A stretch of DNA of 64,000 bases from contig NC_014315.1 in the NCBI RefSeq assembly GCF_000143085.1, positions 2,014,001 to 2,078,000 on the forward strand, given 5' to 3'. Under the pieces are notes generated by a model, which was not told where the DNA came from, searched no databases, and worked only from the letters and a program-made list of their open reading frames with translations. This stretch comes from Nitrosococcus watsonii C-113. Lineage in GTDB: Bacteria; Pseudomonadota; Gammaproteobacteria; Nitrosococcales; Nitrosococcaceae. Made by a program: the position numbers and the translations under genes. Shown piece by piece: positions 37,560-48,765 of this stretch (positions within the stretch are counted from its first letter, which is position 1; every line of letters starts with the position of its first letter).

Positions 37560-38459
37560 ATGACTAATCTCAGCAATCAACACGTGATGCTCAAGGATAG
37601 CCGCCGGCTTGGTTATGCCGAATACGGCGATCTTCAAGGCGAACCTCTCTTTTACTGCCATGGTTTTCCGGCTTCCCGGCTGGAAGCTCGAGTCATTGAT
37701 GGGCCGGCAAGGAAGCATGGATGGCATATTATTGCTGTTGATCGCCCAGGCTATGGATTATCGGATTTCAAGCCCAAGCGGCGCATCCTTGATTGGCCAG
37801 ATGATGTGGCTGAACTCGCTCATATCCTGAATATCTCTTCTTTTTCCCTTTTAGGAATGTCAGGAGGAGGTCCCTATGCCCTCGCCTGCGCCTGGAAAAT
37901 TCCTTCCTGCCTTCGGGGAGTGAGCATTGTTAATAGCCTCGGGCCAGTGTACCAATCCTGGGCAGTCCATGAGATGAAATGGCCGGCTCGCTTAGGCTTT
38001 GGCCTAGCCAAGCGTGCATCCCGGCTCTTACCCTTCATCTATGGGGGAATTGTTGCCCGGGCGTTGTATTGGTTCCCCCGGCTGACCCGATCCTTATTGA
38101 CTATTTCTGCCCCAGAGGCAGATAGCCAAGCGCTAAAACGCCCCGATATGGAGAGATTCCACCTGGGGTCCATACAAGAAGCCTTTCGCAACGGCCCCAA
38201 AGGCGCGCTTTTAGATTTTAAACTCTATGCTCATCCTTGGGGATTCCAGTTAAAAGACATTAGTTTAAACATTCAGCTATGGCAGGGGGAAGCCGATGCA
38301 ACGGTACCCCCCTCCCATGCCCGGTACCTAGCAAAAACGCTACCCGCCGCCCAAGTTCATTATCTCCCTAATGAAGGCCATTTCTCTGTATTTGTCAACT
38401 ATATAAGCAATATTCTGGAAAACTTAAAAGAAACCCGGAAAAAGCCTATTCGCCAATAA
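37560..38459 (+). CDS. Alpha/beta hydrolase
   Basis: 299 residues. Alpha/beta hydrolase fold: oxyanion region [28 protein letters not shown], nucleophile elbow [15 protein letters not shown], acid [12 protein letters not shown] and histidine [10 protein letters not shown]. Complete triad; substrate unknown. The ATG is at 37560. The 3' end overlaps the convergent YjbQ gene by 14 bases. Confidence 0.87.
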   Translation: MTNLSNQHVMLKDSRRLGYAEYGDLQGEPLFYCHGFPASRLEARVIDGPARKHGWHIIAVDRPGYGLSDFKPKRRILDWPDDVAELAHILNISSFSLLGMSGGGPYALACAWKIPSCLRGVSIVNSLGPVYQSWAVHEMKWPARLGFGLAKRASRLLPFIYGGIVARALYWFPRLTRSLLTISAPEADSQALKRPDMERFHLGSIQEAFRNGPKGALLDFKLYAHPWGFQLKDISLNIQLWQGEADATVPPSHARYLAKTLPAAQVHYLPNEGHFSVFVNYISNILENLKETRKKPIRQ

Positions 38460-38865
38460 TCTTGACCAAAACCCGTTTACGCCGGCGACCGTCAAACTCG
38501 CCGTAAAAAATTTGTTCCCAGGGCCCAAAATCCAAACGCCCCTCGGACACGGCAACCACAACCTCCCGCCCCATGATTTGGCGTTTCATGTGACCGTCGG
38601 CGTTATCTTCTCCGGTATCATTATGTCGATACTGCCGGATGGGCTCATGGGGCGCGAGCTTCTCTAGCCATTGTTCGTAATCATGGTGTAATCCAGACTC
38701 GTCATCATTAATAAAAACGCTGGCGGTGATATGCATGGCATTAACTAGCACCAAACCTTCCTTGACTCCGCTGTCGCCCAGGCATTCTTCCACCTGGGGC
38801 GTTATGTTGACGAACCCCCGACGGCTAGGCACATTGAACCAGAGCTCCTTACGATAACTTTTCAT
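38446..38865 (-). CDS. YjbQ family protein (UPF0047)
   Basis: 139 residues: [99 protein letters not shown]. This is the YjbQ family, some members of which are called secondary thiamine-phosphate synthases because they can complement thiE mutants when overexpressed. True role uncertain. Tail to tail overlap with the alpha/beta hydrolase gene. Confidence 0.93.
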   Translation of the reverse strand: MKSYRKELWFNVPSRRGFVNITPQVEECLGDSGVKEGLVLVNAMHITASVFINDDESGLHHDYEQWLEKLAPHEPIRQYRHNDTGEDNADGHMKRQIMGREVVVAVSEGRLDFGPWEQIFYGEFDGRRRKRVLVKIIGE

Positions 38866-38912
38866 TTTTTAGGCTCCTTTTAAGATCACCGTGGAATTAA
38901 ACAGAGATATTT

Positions 38913-40112
38913 TCAGCCCCGAGTCGCCCCACCCAAACCCCGCCGTAGATCCCTTTTAATATCCTCAATGGACTCCAGGCCCACGGAAATTCGCACCAAA
39001 CCATCGCTGATACCTGCTGTCAACCGTTCCTCCTCCGTTAAACGGCCATGGGTCGTGGTAGCCGGATGAGTAATAGTGGTTTTAACATCCCCAAGGTTAG
39101 CAGTAATAGAGATAAATTTAAGGGAATCGATAAGTTTCCAGGCAGCCGCCCTTCCTCCTTTCAGTTCAAATGCAACCAGGCCGCCAAAGCCCGACTGTTG
39201 CTTTGAGGCCAGCGCGTGTTGAGGATGGGAAGGCAGGCCCGCATAATACACTCTTGCAATCCCTGGCTCTGCCTCCAGCCATTCGGCTAATGTCTGAGCC
39301 TGTCGACTCAGGGCTTCCATCCGCAATTGCAAGGTTTCTAAACCTTTAAGAAAAACCCAGGCATTGAAGGGACTCATGGTAGGACCCGCGGTACGCAAAA
39401 AGCCAAAGATTTCTTCTCCTACCCGCTGCCCATCACCCACCACAGCGCCCCCCACGCACCGTCCTTGGCCATCAAGATACTTGGTGGCAGAGTGAATAAC
39501 GAGATCCGCTCCTAGCTCAAAAGGGCGCTGTAAAGCAGGGGTACAAAAACAATTATCCACCACTAATAAGCAATCATGGGCCTGCGCTAGACGGGATAGC
39601 TGAGCGATATCCGCTATCTCATTGAGAGGATTGGCGGGCGTCTCTAGGAATAGCAAGCGAGTATTGGGGCGTAAGGCGTTTTCCCAAGCTTCCATCCGAA
39701 CGAGAGGAACAAAGGTAGTTTCTACGCCAAAGCGGGCCAGATATTTGTTGAAAAGAACTCGCGTCGTTCCAAAAATATTTTCCGAGGAAACGATATGATC
39801 TCCCGCCTTCAACAGCGCCATACAAGTTGCAAGAATGGCGGCCATCCCCGATGAGGTCGCCACGCAACGCTCACCTCCTTCTAAAGCCGCGAGGCGTTGC
39901 TCAAAGGTCCGGACTGTGGGATTAGTGAAGCGGGAATAAATATTCCCTTCTTTCTCTCCCGAAAAGCAAGCCGCAGCCGCCTCGGCACTTTCAAACACAA
40001 AGCTGGAAGTAGGAAATATAGGCTCGGCATGTTCAGCCTCGCCAGTACGCTGCTGCCCTGCTCGCACTGCTAGCGTGGCAAAACCGTACTCGCCTTGGTT
40101 ATCATTCGGCAT
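38913..40112 (-). CDS. metZ: O-succinylhomoserine sulfhydrylase
   Basis: 399 residues from ATG 40112, chosen for the strong GGAGG seven bases upstream; a start at 40151 lacks this. PLP-dependent Cys/Met metabolism enzyme: NIYSRFTNPTVRTFEQRLAALEGGERCVATSSGMAAI, LFLETPANPLNEIADI, VVDNCFCTPALQRPFELGADLVIHSATKYLDGQGRCVGG (Schiff-base lysine in SATKYLDG), and the C-terminal ISITANLGDVKTTITHPATTTH. It makes homocysteine from O-succinylhomoserine and sulfide. No SAM riboswitch is visible upstream. Confidence 0.92.
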   Translation of the reverse strand: MPNDNQGEYGFATLAVRAGQQRTGEAEHAEPIFPTSSFVFESAEAAAACFSGEKEGNIYSRFTNPTVRTFEQRLAALEGGERCVATSSGMAAILATCMALLKAGDHIVSSENIFGTTRVLFNKYLARFGVETTFVPLVRMEAWENALRPNTRLLFLETPANPLNEIADIAQLSRLAQAHDCLLVVDNCFCTPALQRPFELGADLVIHSATKYLDGQGRCVGGAVVGDGQRVGEEIFGFLRTAGPTMSPFNAWVFLKGLETLQLRMEALSRQAQTLAEWLEAEPGIARVYYAGLPSHPQHALASKQQSGFGGLVAFELKGGRAAAWKLIDSLKFISITANLGDVKTTITHPATTTHGRLTEEERLTAGISDGLVRISVGLESIEDIKRDLRRGLGGATRG

Positions 40113-40645
40113 CTTTACCCTCCATAATCTATTTTTAATGCTTATGGGCACCCCAATAACAATTATGGAGCATATTACTCCCTTAACTAGCTATACGCCC
40201 ATCACGACACTTTACTTTATGCCTGGCGTTAATAGAAAAAAGGGACGGTTACAACTGCGCTGCCGAGTTGAACTCTCATAGAACGAACCGTTTTAGCTCC
40301 AATATGATCGGCTTTTGCCTATCAGAACAGTGCAAGGTATTTAAATACTGAATGGAAACTTGAATAAAAAAACAGTAGATCGGCAGAGGATAAAAAAGAA
40401 GTCGGTGAGGAGTGGAAGATAAAAATTGGCAGCACATCCCTATGCTGCCTAAACCGTCAGATAGCTACCTTCTATTAAGGTACACCTACGGAGAATCTAT
40501 TTACCTGCTGTAAATATGGAGAGGATATTCGCTAGCTCTGTGTTACACCAAATGAATATCACTCATGCACAGATTAGACTTAAGAGCGAAGGCAGTAAAT
40601 AAGTGTTTATACGTATAGAGGGGTAAAATTAAGCGGAAAAAATCT
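40113..40645. other. Long intergenic region between metZ and porin
   Basis: 533 bases without a convincing gene. It contains the metZ promoter region and, at 40421-40449, a terminator for the upstream porin gene. About 195 bases lie between the porin stop and this terminator, so the porin mRNA has a long 3' untranslated region. Confidence 0.5.
40421..40449 (-). terminator. Rho-independent terminator of porin operon
   Basis: On the minus strand a seven-base stem GGCAGCA/TGCTGCC with an eight-base loop is followed by AATTTTTATC. It is placed to end transcription from the porin/PstS-like unit. Confidence 0.7.
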
Positions 40646-41869
40646 CTAGAAACGAAATGAAACCAGAAGGGAGAACATATTCCAGTCCTCGTGGAGATCA
40701 TTAATATTTGGATTATCTTCAGTGGTTATCCAAGCAGTACCCCTAATATGGTGGAACTCTGTTCTCACCATGATGGAAGAGGTCACATCCCAACGTAGGC
40801 CTACCATCCAATCATCTGCAAACCGGCGATGTGCAGGTTGTCCGGTTTTAGCAGCAAAATCTTCTCCGTTACAATCACCAAGCTCGGTACAAAGACTATC
40901 AAAACGGGCGACAGCTGACCAGCGGGGCGTAAAACGATAGGTGGCTTGAAAATACCAGCTCAGGCCAGTGAAATCGGTATCTGGAATACGAGGTCCAAAA
41001 TCAGAATAGTTAAAATGTCTTAGAGCAACCTCGCTTGTCAGACTCAACCGCTCTCCATTATATTGGCCTGAGAATATTAAGGGAGAAAACTTGATTGAGC
41101 CAGCTCCTAGAGGTGAGTTACTCGGCACCCCTGCTGAATCGAAACTGAAATTGACCTGGAAAGAAGAAACGCCTAAACGAACAACGCCCCCATCTTTCTC
41201 ATAAAGCAGGCGCCCAGAAAAAGAGGTCCCTCCGCCAAGATCCCCTGGAAAATCACCTCCTAATAAAGCTAATTCCTCTTGCTCGCCTACTCTAGGTCTA
41301 GCAATATTAAATTGGAATAGAAAATCACCCATACGGGTACGCCGTTCACCATAAATCTGGCCTCCATCCGAGGATAGCGCCAAATCTCTAGTGCGATCAA
41401 AATAAATGGACTCGGGCAAAAAGATGCTTGGCCGGGTAAAAGCCACGTCGCGGGTATCATTATAAAAACCGAGAGGATTGATCACACGACCAAGCCGCAA
41501 GCCCCAAGTGTTTTCAGTATTACTCAAGAAGGTATAATCCACTAAGCCATAATCCAGCCTTGGATCGCCTTGGTCGTTTTTGCCGGCCCAGCGCATAACC
41601 CCCTGTGCCGCAACTTGAAGTTTAGGCATAATTCTCCACGAAGCGTTGATTCCCAGTTCTCGGAAATCAAATGACCCGTTATCCTTGCTGTCACCGAAAA
41701 AATTATTGTCCGTGGTCAATGTAAATGCTTGCGAGACAAAACCATGAATTTGCAAAGACTGGGGAAGCTTCCATTCAGCTTGTAAAGGATTCATCAGCAG
41801 GGATAACATAGTACCCAATACTACTTTCCCCCCCTTCCTATACCAGAATTTTTTAACTCCTTTAAACAC
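40646..41869 (-). CDS. Outer-membrane beta-barrel (porin-like) protein
   Basis: About 407 residues from GTG 41869, two bases after the stop of the upstream gene; an ATG at 41929 lies inside that gene and is less likely. A signal peptide (KKFWYRKGGKVVLGTMLSLLMNPLQA) precedes alternating amphipathic strands (GFVSQAFTLTTDNNFFG, WGLRLGRVINPLGFYNDTRD, YFQATYRFTPRWSAVARFD), and the protein ends in phenylalanine (LLVSFRF), the outer-membrane insertion signal. It is coupled to a small phosphate-binding-like protein; cargo unknown. Confidence 0.8.
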   Translation of the reverse strand: MFKGVKKFWYRKGGKVVLGTMLSLLMNPLQAEWKLPQSLQIHGFVSQAFTLTTDNNFFGDSKDNGSFDFRELGINASWRIMPKLQVAAQGVMRWAGKNDQGDPRLDYGLVDYTFLSNTENTWGLRLGRVINPLGFYNDTRDVAFTRPSIFLPESIYFDRTRDLALSSDGGQIYGERRTRMGDFLFQFNIARPRVGEQEELALLGGDFPGDLGGGTSFSGRLLYEKDGGVVRLGVSSFQVNFSFDSAGVPSNSPLGAGSIKFSPLIFSGQYNGERLSLTSEVALRHFNYSDFGPRIPDTDFTGLSWYFQATYRFTPRWSAVARFDSLCTELGDCNGEDFAAKTGQPAHRRFADDWMVGLRWDVTSSIMVRTEFHHIRGTAWITTEDNPNINDLHEDWNMFSLLVSFRF

Positions 41870-41870
41870 G

Positions 41871-42338
41871 CTATCGCTTGGCTCCCATTGCCTTTTCCAC
41901 CACGCGCACCCGGAAATCAGTATTTCCACCAGGCAAGTAACCGATAGCGCCCGGCGTAGAGGCTACCTTATTACCCATTTCCTTGATGGAATCCACTTCA
42001 ATAGGAGCTTGGCCAGTTCCTGAATAAACTAGCCGGTCCCATGTTCTACGAAGCTGGTAGGGAAAAATATTGAGAATTTTTTTCGAAAATTGTATGTGTA
42101 ACGGAGAGTTATCGCTCAGCACAAACACCTTGATCAGCGATCCGTCAGGCCAAGTTCGCAGGCGCATGCTAAAAATTGCCCGCAGAGTGCTGCGGGTTAA
42201 CTTCATTTCCGGAGCGTCTGGATTGACAATAACTTCCTGAGCGCCAACTTCTGGGATTACCGGGAAAATAATAGTTAGAATAAATATAAGGCGGATAACA
42301 AGCCCACACTTCCAGGGACGCGCAACAAGTAAACGCAT
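41871..42338 (-). CDS. Small PstS-like (PBP2) periplasmic protein
   Basis: 155 residues from ATG 42338. Signal peptide/helix (LVIRLIFILTIIFPVIPEVGA) then a short phosphate-ABC-transporter substrate-binding-like domain: LTRSTLRAIFSMRLRTWPDGSLIKVFVLSDNSPLHIQFSKKIL, RTWDRLVYSGTGQAP, and STPGAIGYLPGG. It is about half a normal PstS, a class often found beside porins rather than with pst permeases. The open frame extends upstream through one copy of a direct repeat; the internal ATG is preferred because it gives a proper signal peptide. Confidence 0.75.
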   Translation of the reverse strand: MRLLVARPWKCGLVIRLIFILTIIFPVIPEVGAQEVIVNPDAPEMKLTRSTLRAIFSMRLRTWPDGSLIKVFVLSDNSPLHIQFSKKILNIFPYQLRRTWDRLVYSGTGQAPIEVDSIKEMGNKVASTPGAIGYLPGGNTDFRVRVVEKAMGAKR

Positions 42339-42355
42339 TATGCTTTGTACTGGAG

Positions 42356-42446
42356 GGCTGCAGTCTGCGCGCGTACGAGACAAACGCAACAATGTCTTTG
42401 GCTCCGGCGATATCTTGGCTGCAGTCTGCGCGCGTACGAGACAAAC
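42356..42446. repeat. Two 30-base direct repeats with 31-base spacer
   Basis: Copies at 42356-42385 and 42417-42446 are identical (beginning GGCTGCAGTCTGCGCGCGTA and ending CGAGACAAAC). The period is 61 bases. Located in the leader between the acyltransferase stop and the PstS-like gene. CRISPR-like geometry, but only two copies and no cas genes. Confidence 0.85.
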
Positions 42447-42455
42447 TCCTACCTT

Positions 42456-43265
42456 TTAAAACAATCCTTGCTTAAGAATTTGTACTCTGCACTCTCTCTC
42501 ACTAAGCTTTTTTACTGAGTCTGGATAGAGCTTTCCGTGATTAGTAATTAACTCCCAGAATGCCCGGTTCTCTCGGAACATCCGCCCTAATACATTATCT
42601 ATAGTATCTAAATAAGGTCGGCGTCCTCCATGATACTCCACTAATGGACCTATCGGTTTTAGGTTAGCGCCGAATTGCCTTAGGCGCCGGTTCAGCACCG
42701 GCTCCATGCCCGCATACCAATGGGTGATCCCACATTCCGAAGACATTCGCACCAACGCTACCAAAAGACCTAATATTGGATGGGGAAATTGCCGCCGGCT
42801 ATCTGATCTACTATCCTTGATATTGGAATCATCCATCCCATGAGCGTAAAGCGCTTCCTGTCCGCGGCAACGGAAGTTCCTTGCTAACATCAAACGGGTA
42901 ATTTCAGCCGTAGTACGACGCGGTAATTGGTTAGGGACAACCAGATTCTTATCAAAGTAGTGTCCGGCATGCTCTTCAATAGGAAAGGGTTGAAGAGGAT
43001 CATCGGAATTACATAATACCAAGCGTACTCCCCCGGCTAAGTTTTTGCTTTCTCGATGGTACAAAAGGGAACATATAGACCGATTATCGTACTCATCTAT
43101 CTCGCGACCATCTGGATAGCGCCAAGCCTCAAAATCCGGTAGCTGAAGCTCCTGAGAATACACTTGATAGCGCAAACGATGGAAACGGTTTTTACTATCA
43201 ACCACATTGGCAGGAATAATCTTGAAATATTTTTCGAACGCTGTAATTAAATTGCTCATAACCAT
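42456..43265 (-). CDS. PEP-CTERM/exosortase system-associated acyltransferase
   Basis: 269 residues of the GNAT-like family TIGR03694, related to N-acyl amino acid and autoinducer synthases: FHRLRYQVYSQELQLPDFE, EIDEYDNRSICSLLYH, AGGVRLVLCN, AEITRLMLARNFRC, GLLVALVRMSSECGITHWYAGMEPVLNRRLRQFG. The family occurs only with PEP-CTERM sorting systems, in agreement with the PEP-CTERM protein at 21411. No exosortase gene is in the window. It is probably the first gene of the porin unit. Confidence 0.86.
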   Translation of the reverse strand: MVMSNLITAFEKYFKIIPANVVDSKNRFHRLRYQVYSQELQLPDFEAWRYPDGREIDEYDNRSICSLLYHRESKNLAGGVRLVLCNSDDPLQPFPIEEHAGHYFDKNLVVPNQLPRRTTAEITRLMLARNFRCRGQEALYAHGMDDSNIKDSRSDSRRQFPHPILGLLVALVRMSSECGITHWYAGMEPVLNRRLRQFGANLKPIGPLVEYHGGRRPYLDTIDNVLGRMFRENRAFWELITNHGKLYPDSVKKLSERECRVQILKQGLF

Positions 43266-43902
<637 letters not shown>

Positions 43903-43947
43903 TTATGTGCGTATGATAACTTAAAACCTTCCATAACTGAAGAAGCC

Positions 43948-44304
43948 TTAAGTTTTAAGCAAACTCATAATCTCTTCGAGCTCTAAGCGGAGCTGACGTA
44001 TAATTTGCCTACTTTGGGTACTATCCTCCCTGGCTTCAGCACCGGAAAGCTTTTGCCGGGCACCCCCTATAGTGAATCCTTGCTCGTAAAGAAGATTGCG
44101 AATCTGGCGAATCATAATGACATCTTGACGCTGATAGTAACGTCGATTGCCGCGTCGTTTCACCGGTTTAAGCTGTGGAAACTCTTGTTCCCAATAACGC
44201 AGAACATGTTGCTTTACATGACACAGCTCACTGACCTCGCCGATAGTAAAATAACGTTTTCCAGGTATCGGCGGTAATTCGTTATTATTGCTTGCCTCCA
44301 GCAT
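43948..44304 (-). CDS. MerR family transcriptional regulator
   Basis: 118 residues. Winged helix at the N-terminus: [55 protein letters not shown]. The remainder is a short helical tail; there is no effector domain. This is the conserved MerR-like protein encoded right after ihfA, and it overlaps ihfA by 20 bases. Target genes unknown. Confidence 0.9.
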   Translation of the reverse strand: MLEASNNNELPPIPGKRYFTIGEVSELCHVKQHVLRYWEQEFPQLKPVKRRGNRRYYQRQDVIMIRQIRNLLYEQGFTIGGARQKLSGAEAREDSTQSRQIIRQLRLELEEIMSLLKT

Positions 44305-44584
44305 AGGCTTCTACCCGCGCCTTAAGTTTTTGTCCAGGCCGAAAAGTTACCACGCGTCGCGCGGTGATAGGAATTTCCTCACCCGTCTTAGGATTGCGCC
44401 CCGGCCGTTCTCCTTTATCACGAAGCTCAAAATTACCAAAGCCGGAAAGCTTAACCGCTTCTCCCTGTTCTAGAGCGCAACGAATATCTTCAAAAAACAT
44501 TTCTACAATTTCCTTGGCCTCCCGCTTGTTAAGACCAAGCTCCTGGTAAAGGATTTCAGTCATATCGGCCTTGGTTAGAGCCAT
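44285..44584 (-). CDS. ihfA: Integration host factor subunit alpha
   Basis: 99 residues: [91 protein letters not shown]. It pairs with IhfB, bends DNA sharply, and among other roles assists sigma-54 promoters such as the one at 21267. It begins three bases after pheT. Confidence 0.97.
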   Translation of the reverse strand: MALTKADMTEILYQELGLNKREAKEIVEMFFEDIRCALEQGEAVKLSGFGNFELRDKGERPGRNPKTGEEIPITARRVVTFRPGQKLKARVEAYAGGKQ

Positions 44585-44587
44585 AAG

Positions 44588-46966
44588 TCACTCCCTCATA
44601 ATGGCGCCTAGTTCAGCTACTAATAGCGCCACCACTCGTTCTATAAAGATATTAACCTTATCGTCTGTCAGCGTGTAGGAAGGGTGCTGCAGAATGAATT
44701 TTAAAGCAAGGCTTTTTTTATCAGGATCAATTCCCTTCCCAGTATAAACGTCAAACAATTGTAATTCTTTAAGAATATCCGATTCACACCCCTTGAGGCA
44801 ATCAAAAACTGCCTGCACGGGAATATTAGTATCCACTAAAAAGGCAATATCCCGGCGAATCGCTGGAAACTTAGATAAGGACTGAAAAACAGGCAAACTA
44901 CCCCGCTCAACCGCCTCAAGCCGAAGAGAAAACAAGTAGGCGCGGCTGCTCAAGTCCAATTTACTCTCCAACAACGGATGCAAAGCGCCTAGCCACCCCA
45001 CTACTTGGCCTTCCCGAAGAATTTGAGCACTCTGCCCTGGATGCAGAGCAGGGTGAGAGGCCGCCACGAACTCAAAGCAATTTCGCTGCCCCCCCAAAGC
45101 TAATATTGCCTCCACATCTCCCTTGAGATCAAAAAAATCGGCCGGCCGGCTCGCTAACCCCCATTGTTCTGGGTAGCTAGCCCCTGAAATAAGGCCAGCA
45201 ACCGTTCTTTCCTGTTTAAGATCAGTTAACTGGCCATTAAATGTAAGACCATGTTCAAAAAAGCGAATTCGCTCTTGCTGGCGATATGAATTATACTGCA
45301 ATGCCTGAATCAATCCTGGCCACAGGGTAGTACGCATAACTGCCATGTCCGTGGAAATCGGATTATTCAAGGCCAACGGGCTCTCATCAGGGTCCAATAA
45401 TTGCTGCAGTCCTTGGTCCACAAAACTATAAGTGATCGCCTCCTGATAGTCCCGATCTACCAGCACCTGGCGAATACGATCAATAAAAACCCCCGCTTCT
45501 GTTTTCAGCACAGGCTGGATTTGTCCCACAGGCCGAGTGCTAGGAAGGCGATCATAACCATATAAGCGTCCTAATTCCTCAATAAGGTCCACCTCTAAGG
45601 CAAGATCAAAGCGAAAACTCGGCACCTTCGCTTCCCAACCCTCTTCAATTCTTTCCACTTCTAGACCAAGACGAGTCAATTGTTCAGTAATACGGCTCTC
45701 AGCAATCTCAACTCCGAGAACCCGGTGAATGCGGGCCTTCCGCAAAATTATCGTTGCCTGAGGAGGAAGCTGGGATGAATCCACCACCTCGATGACTGGT
45801 CCCGCCTGCCCCCCTGCAATCTCTAGCAGTAAAGCCGTCGCCCGTTCCATGGCCCGCCGCGGTAATTCGGAATCAACCCCACGCTCGAAACGGTGGGAAG
45901 AATCCGTATGCAAACCATAAAAGCGGGCGCGACCTGCAATAACACTCGGGTTGAAAAAAGCGCTCTCCAAAAATAGATGCCGGGTCTGGTTATTAATTCC
46001 CGATTCCTCTCCCCCCATAATCCCTGCCAAGGCAAGTGCTCGCTGCTGATCCGCAATGACTAACGTTTCTTCATCTAACCGTAAAGGGGTGCCATCCAGC
46101 AAAGTAAGCGCCTCGTCAGCTTGCCCATAACGCACTTGAATGCCACCTTTCAGCCGTTCTAGGTCAAAAGCATGCATTGGCTGCCCCAACTCCAACATGA
46201 CATAATTAGTCACATCGACCACCAGCCCTAAACTCCGAAGACCACTACGCCGAAGCCGCTCACGGAGCCACCAAGGCGTCTGTGTTTGGGGATTAACACC
46301 CCGTAAAACCCGGCCTAAATAGCGGGGACAAGCCGCTGGCGCCGCTACAGTCACTGGGAAGATATCTTCGATTTGGGCTGTCACAGGCTCGATGGCGGGT
46401 TCCGTTACGGGAGACTGGGTGAGTACGCCCACTTCCCGGGCAATTCCGGCAACGCTTAGACAATCACTGCGGTTGGGGGTCAAGTCAATCTCAATACTGA
46501 TATCATCGAGTTGCAAGAACTCATGGAGATCGGTGCCAGGAGAGGCTCCTTCAGGTAACTCCAATAATCCTGCTGATTGCTCAGCAAGGCCCAATTCCGC
46601 CGCGGAGCAAAGCATTCCAAAAGATTTTACCCCCTGCAATGTCACCGGCTCAATCCTTATGCCAGCCGGTAATTGGGCGCCAACAATGGCAAGCGGCGCC
46701 CATAGCCCGACTCGAGCATTAGGCGCGCCGCATACTACCGTCAAAAGGGAATCACTGCCGATATCTACTTGGCAAATCTGTAGACAATGGGCGCTGGGAT
46801 GAGGCTTCACAGCTACTATTTTAGCAGCCTTAACACCTTTAAAAGTAGCTGCTACTGGCTCAGTACTCTCTACTTCTAACCCGGCCAGGGTGAGCCGTTC
46901 AACCAGATTTTCTCTACTGATATCTGGATCAACCCATGTTCGTAACCAGGCTTCACTGAATTTCAT
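44588..46966 (-). CDS. pheT: Phenylalanyl-tRNA synthetase beta subunit
   Basis: 792 residues, standard length. An N-terminal tRNA-binding EMAP-like domain (AAKIVAVKPHPSAHCLQICQVDIG, VVCGAPNAR), B3/B4 editing region, B5 domain (RIHRVLGVEI, FDLALEVDLIEELGRLYGYDRLP), and a C-terminal ferredoxin-fold anticodon-binding domain (FPAIRRDIAFLVDTNIPVQAV, LKFILQHPSYTLTDDKVN). Forms the alpha2beta2 enzyme with PheS, 24 bases upstream. Confidence 0.97.
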   Translation of the reverse strand: MKFSEAWLRTWVDPDISRENLVERLTLAGLEVESTEPVAATFKGVKAAKIVAVKPHPSAHCLQICQVDIGSDSLLTVVCGAPNARVGLWAPLAIVGAQLPAGIRIEPVTLQGVKSFGMLCSAAELGLAEQSAGLLELPEGASPGTDLHEFLQLDDISIEIDLTPNRSDCLSVAGIAREVGVLTQSPVTEPAIEPVTAQIEDIFPVTVAAPAACPRYLGRVLRGVNPQTQTPWWLRERLRRSGLRSLGLVVDVTNYVMLELGQPMHAFDLERLKGGIQVRYGQADEALTLLDGTPLRLDEETLVIADQQRALALAGIMGGEESGINNQTRHLFLESAFFNPSVIAGRARFYGLHTDSSHRFERGVDSELPRRAMERATALLLEIAGGQAGPVIEVVDSSQLPPQATIILRKARIHRVLGVEIAESRITEQLTRLGLEVERIEEGWEAKVPSFRFDLALEVDLIEELGRLYGYDRLPSTRPVGQIQPVLKTEAGVFIDRIRQVLVDRDYQEAITYSFVDQGLQQLLDPDESPLALNNPISTDMAVMRTTLWPGLIQALQYNSYRQQERIRFFEHGLTFNGQLTDLKQERTVAGLISGASYPEQWGLASRPADFFDLKGDVEAILALGGQRNCFEFVAASHPALHPGQSAQILREGQVVGWLGALHPLLESKLDLSSRAYLFSLRLEAVERGSLPVFQSLSKFPAIRRDIAFLVDTNIPVQAVFDCLKGCESDILKELQLFDVYTGKGIDPDKKSLALKFILQHPSYTLTDDKVNIFIERVVALLVAELGAIMRE

Positions 46967-46990
46967 GGTTCACTGGCAATCATTTAACTT

Positions 46991-48028
<1,038 letters not shown>

Positions 48029-48062
48029 TCACAATACAAGGGTTAAACCATCGTCAACCAAT

Positions 48063-48091
48063 AAAGGGGGAGGCAAATAGCCTCCCCCTTT
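48063..48091 (-). terminator. Strong hairpin between rplT and pheS
   Basis: A 12-base stem AAAGGGGGAGGC/GCCTCCCCCTTT with five-base loop lies midway between rplT and pheS. On the minus strand the stem ends in TTTATT, so it can act as a rho-independent terminator or attenuator separating ribosomal genes from pheST. It is in the position of the E. coli pheST attenuator. Confidence 0.7.
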
Positions 48092-48133
48092 AAATCTAAC
48101 CCTATAAGCCAGTTACCTATCTCACCAGAGAGA

Positions 48134-48493
48134 CTAATTCGCTAGCGCAGCTTTAGCTTGCTCGGCAATGGTGGTAAAGGCTGCCTTATCTCTAACAGCA
48201 AGATCGGCAAGCACCTTACGATCAATCTCAATCGCAGCCTGTTTCAATCCACTGATAAGGCGACTATAGGAAAGACCACACTCGCGGGCAGCCGCATTAA
48301 TACGCACAATCCAAAGAGCGCGAAACTGCCGTTTGCGTTGACGCCGGTCACGGTAGGCATACTGGCTAGCACGCGTGACCGCCTGGTTCGCAACCCGGTA
48401 GACGTTTTTGCGTCGGCCGCGATAACCCTTAGCCTGAGCAATCACCTTCTTATGCCGGGCGTGAGCCGTTACTCCTCGTTTTACTCTAGGCAT
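48134..48493 (-). CDS. rplT: 50S ribosomal protein L20
   Basis: 119 residues: [85 protein letters not shown]. It binds 23S rRNA early in assembly and autoregulates rpmI-rplT in E. coli. 12 bases after rpmI. Confidence 0.98.
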   Translation of the reverse strand: MPRVKRGVTAHARHKKVIAQAKGYRGRRKNVYRVANQAVTRASQYAYRDRRQRKRQFRALWIVRINAAARECGLSYSRLISGLKQAAIEIDRKVLADLAVRDKAAFTTIAEQAKAALAN

Positions 48494-48505
48494 AACCCAT
48501 CTCCT

Positions 48506-48703
48506 TTAAGCGTAGGGCAACATACGATCTAGCCGAGGACCATCCGCTGCACTCACTACTGCTAAAGGACGCAGTTTACGCTTACGTTTGCTGCTCTTTT
48601 TAGTAAGAATGTGATTATGGTGGCTCTGGGCGTGTTTGAATTTCCCGCTAGCCGTGCGCTTAAAACGCTTGGCGGCACCGCGGTTGGTTTTCAGCTTAGG
48701 CAT
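48506..48703 (-). CDS. rpmI: 50S ribosomal protein L35
   Basis: 65 residues from ATG 48703 ([43 protein letters not shown]). A longer frame from 48721 would add six residues not in the family. Located between infC and rplT in the classic translation operon. Confidence 0.97.
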   Translation of the reverse strand: MPKLKTNRGAAKRFKRTASGKFKHAQSHHNHILTKKSSKRKRKLRPLAVVSAADGPRLDRMLPYA

Positions 48704-48727
48704 GCTTAAATTACTCCGCATTTAATT

Positions 48728-48759
48728 AAAAGAAAAGACGTCTACCTCTAGCGTAGACG
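48728..48759 (-). terminator. Terminator-like hairpin between infC and rpmI
   Basis: On the minus strand CGTCTAC/GTAGACG (seven-base loop) is followed by TCTTTTCTTTT, seven bases after the infC stop. It may reduce read-through into rpmI-rplT or serve as an attenuation element for L20 control. Confidence 0.6.
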
Positions 48760-48765
48760 CCCTCG

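Noticed and set aside
40113-40400. SAM riboswitch before metZ
   Set aside because: No SAM-riboswitch-like core or terminator pair seen close to the start.
42356-42446. CRISPR array
   Set aside because: Only two repeats, no cas genes and no leader; reported as a direct repeat instead.
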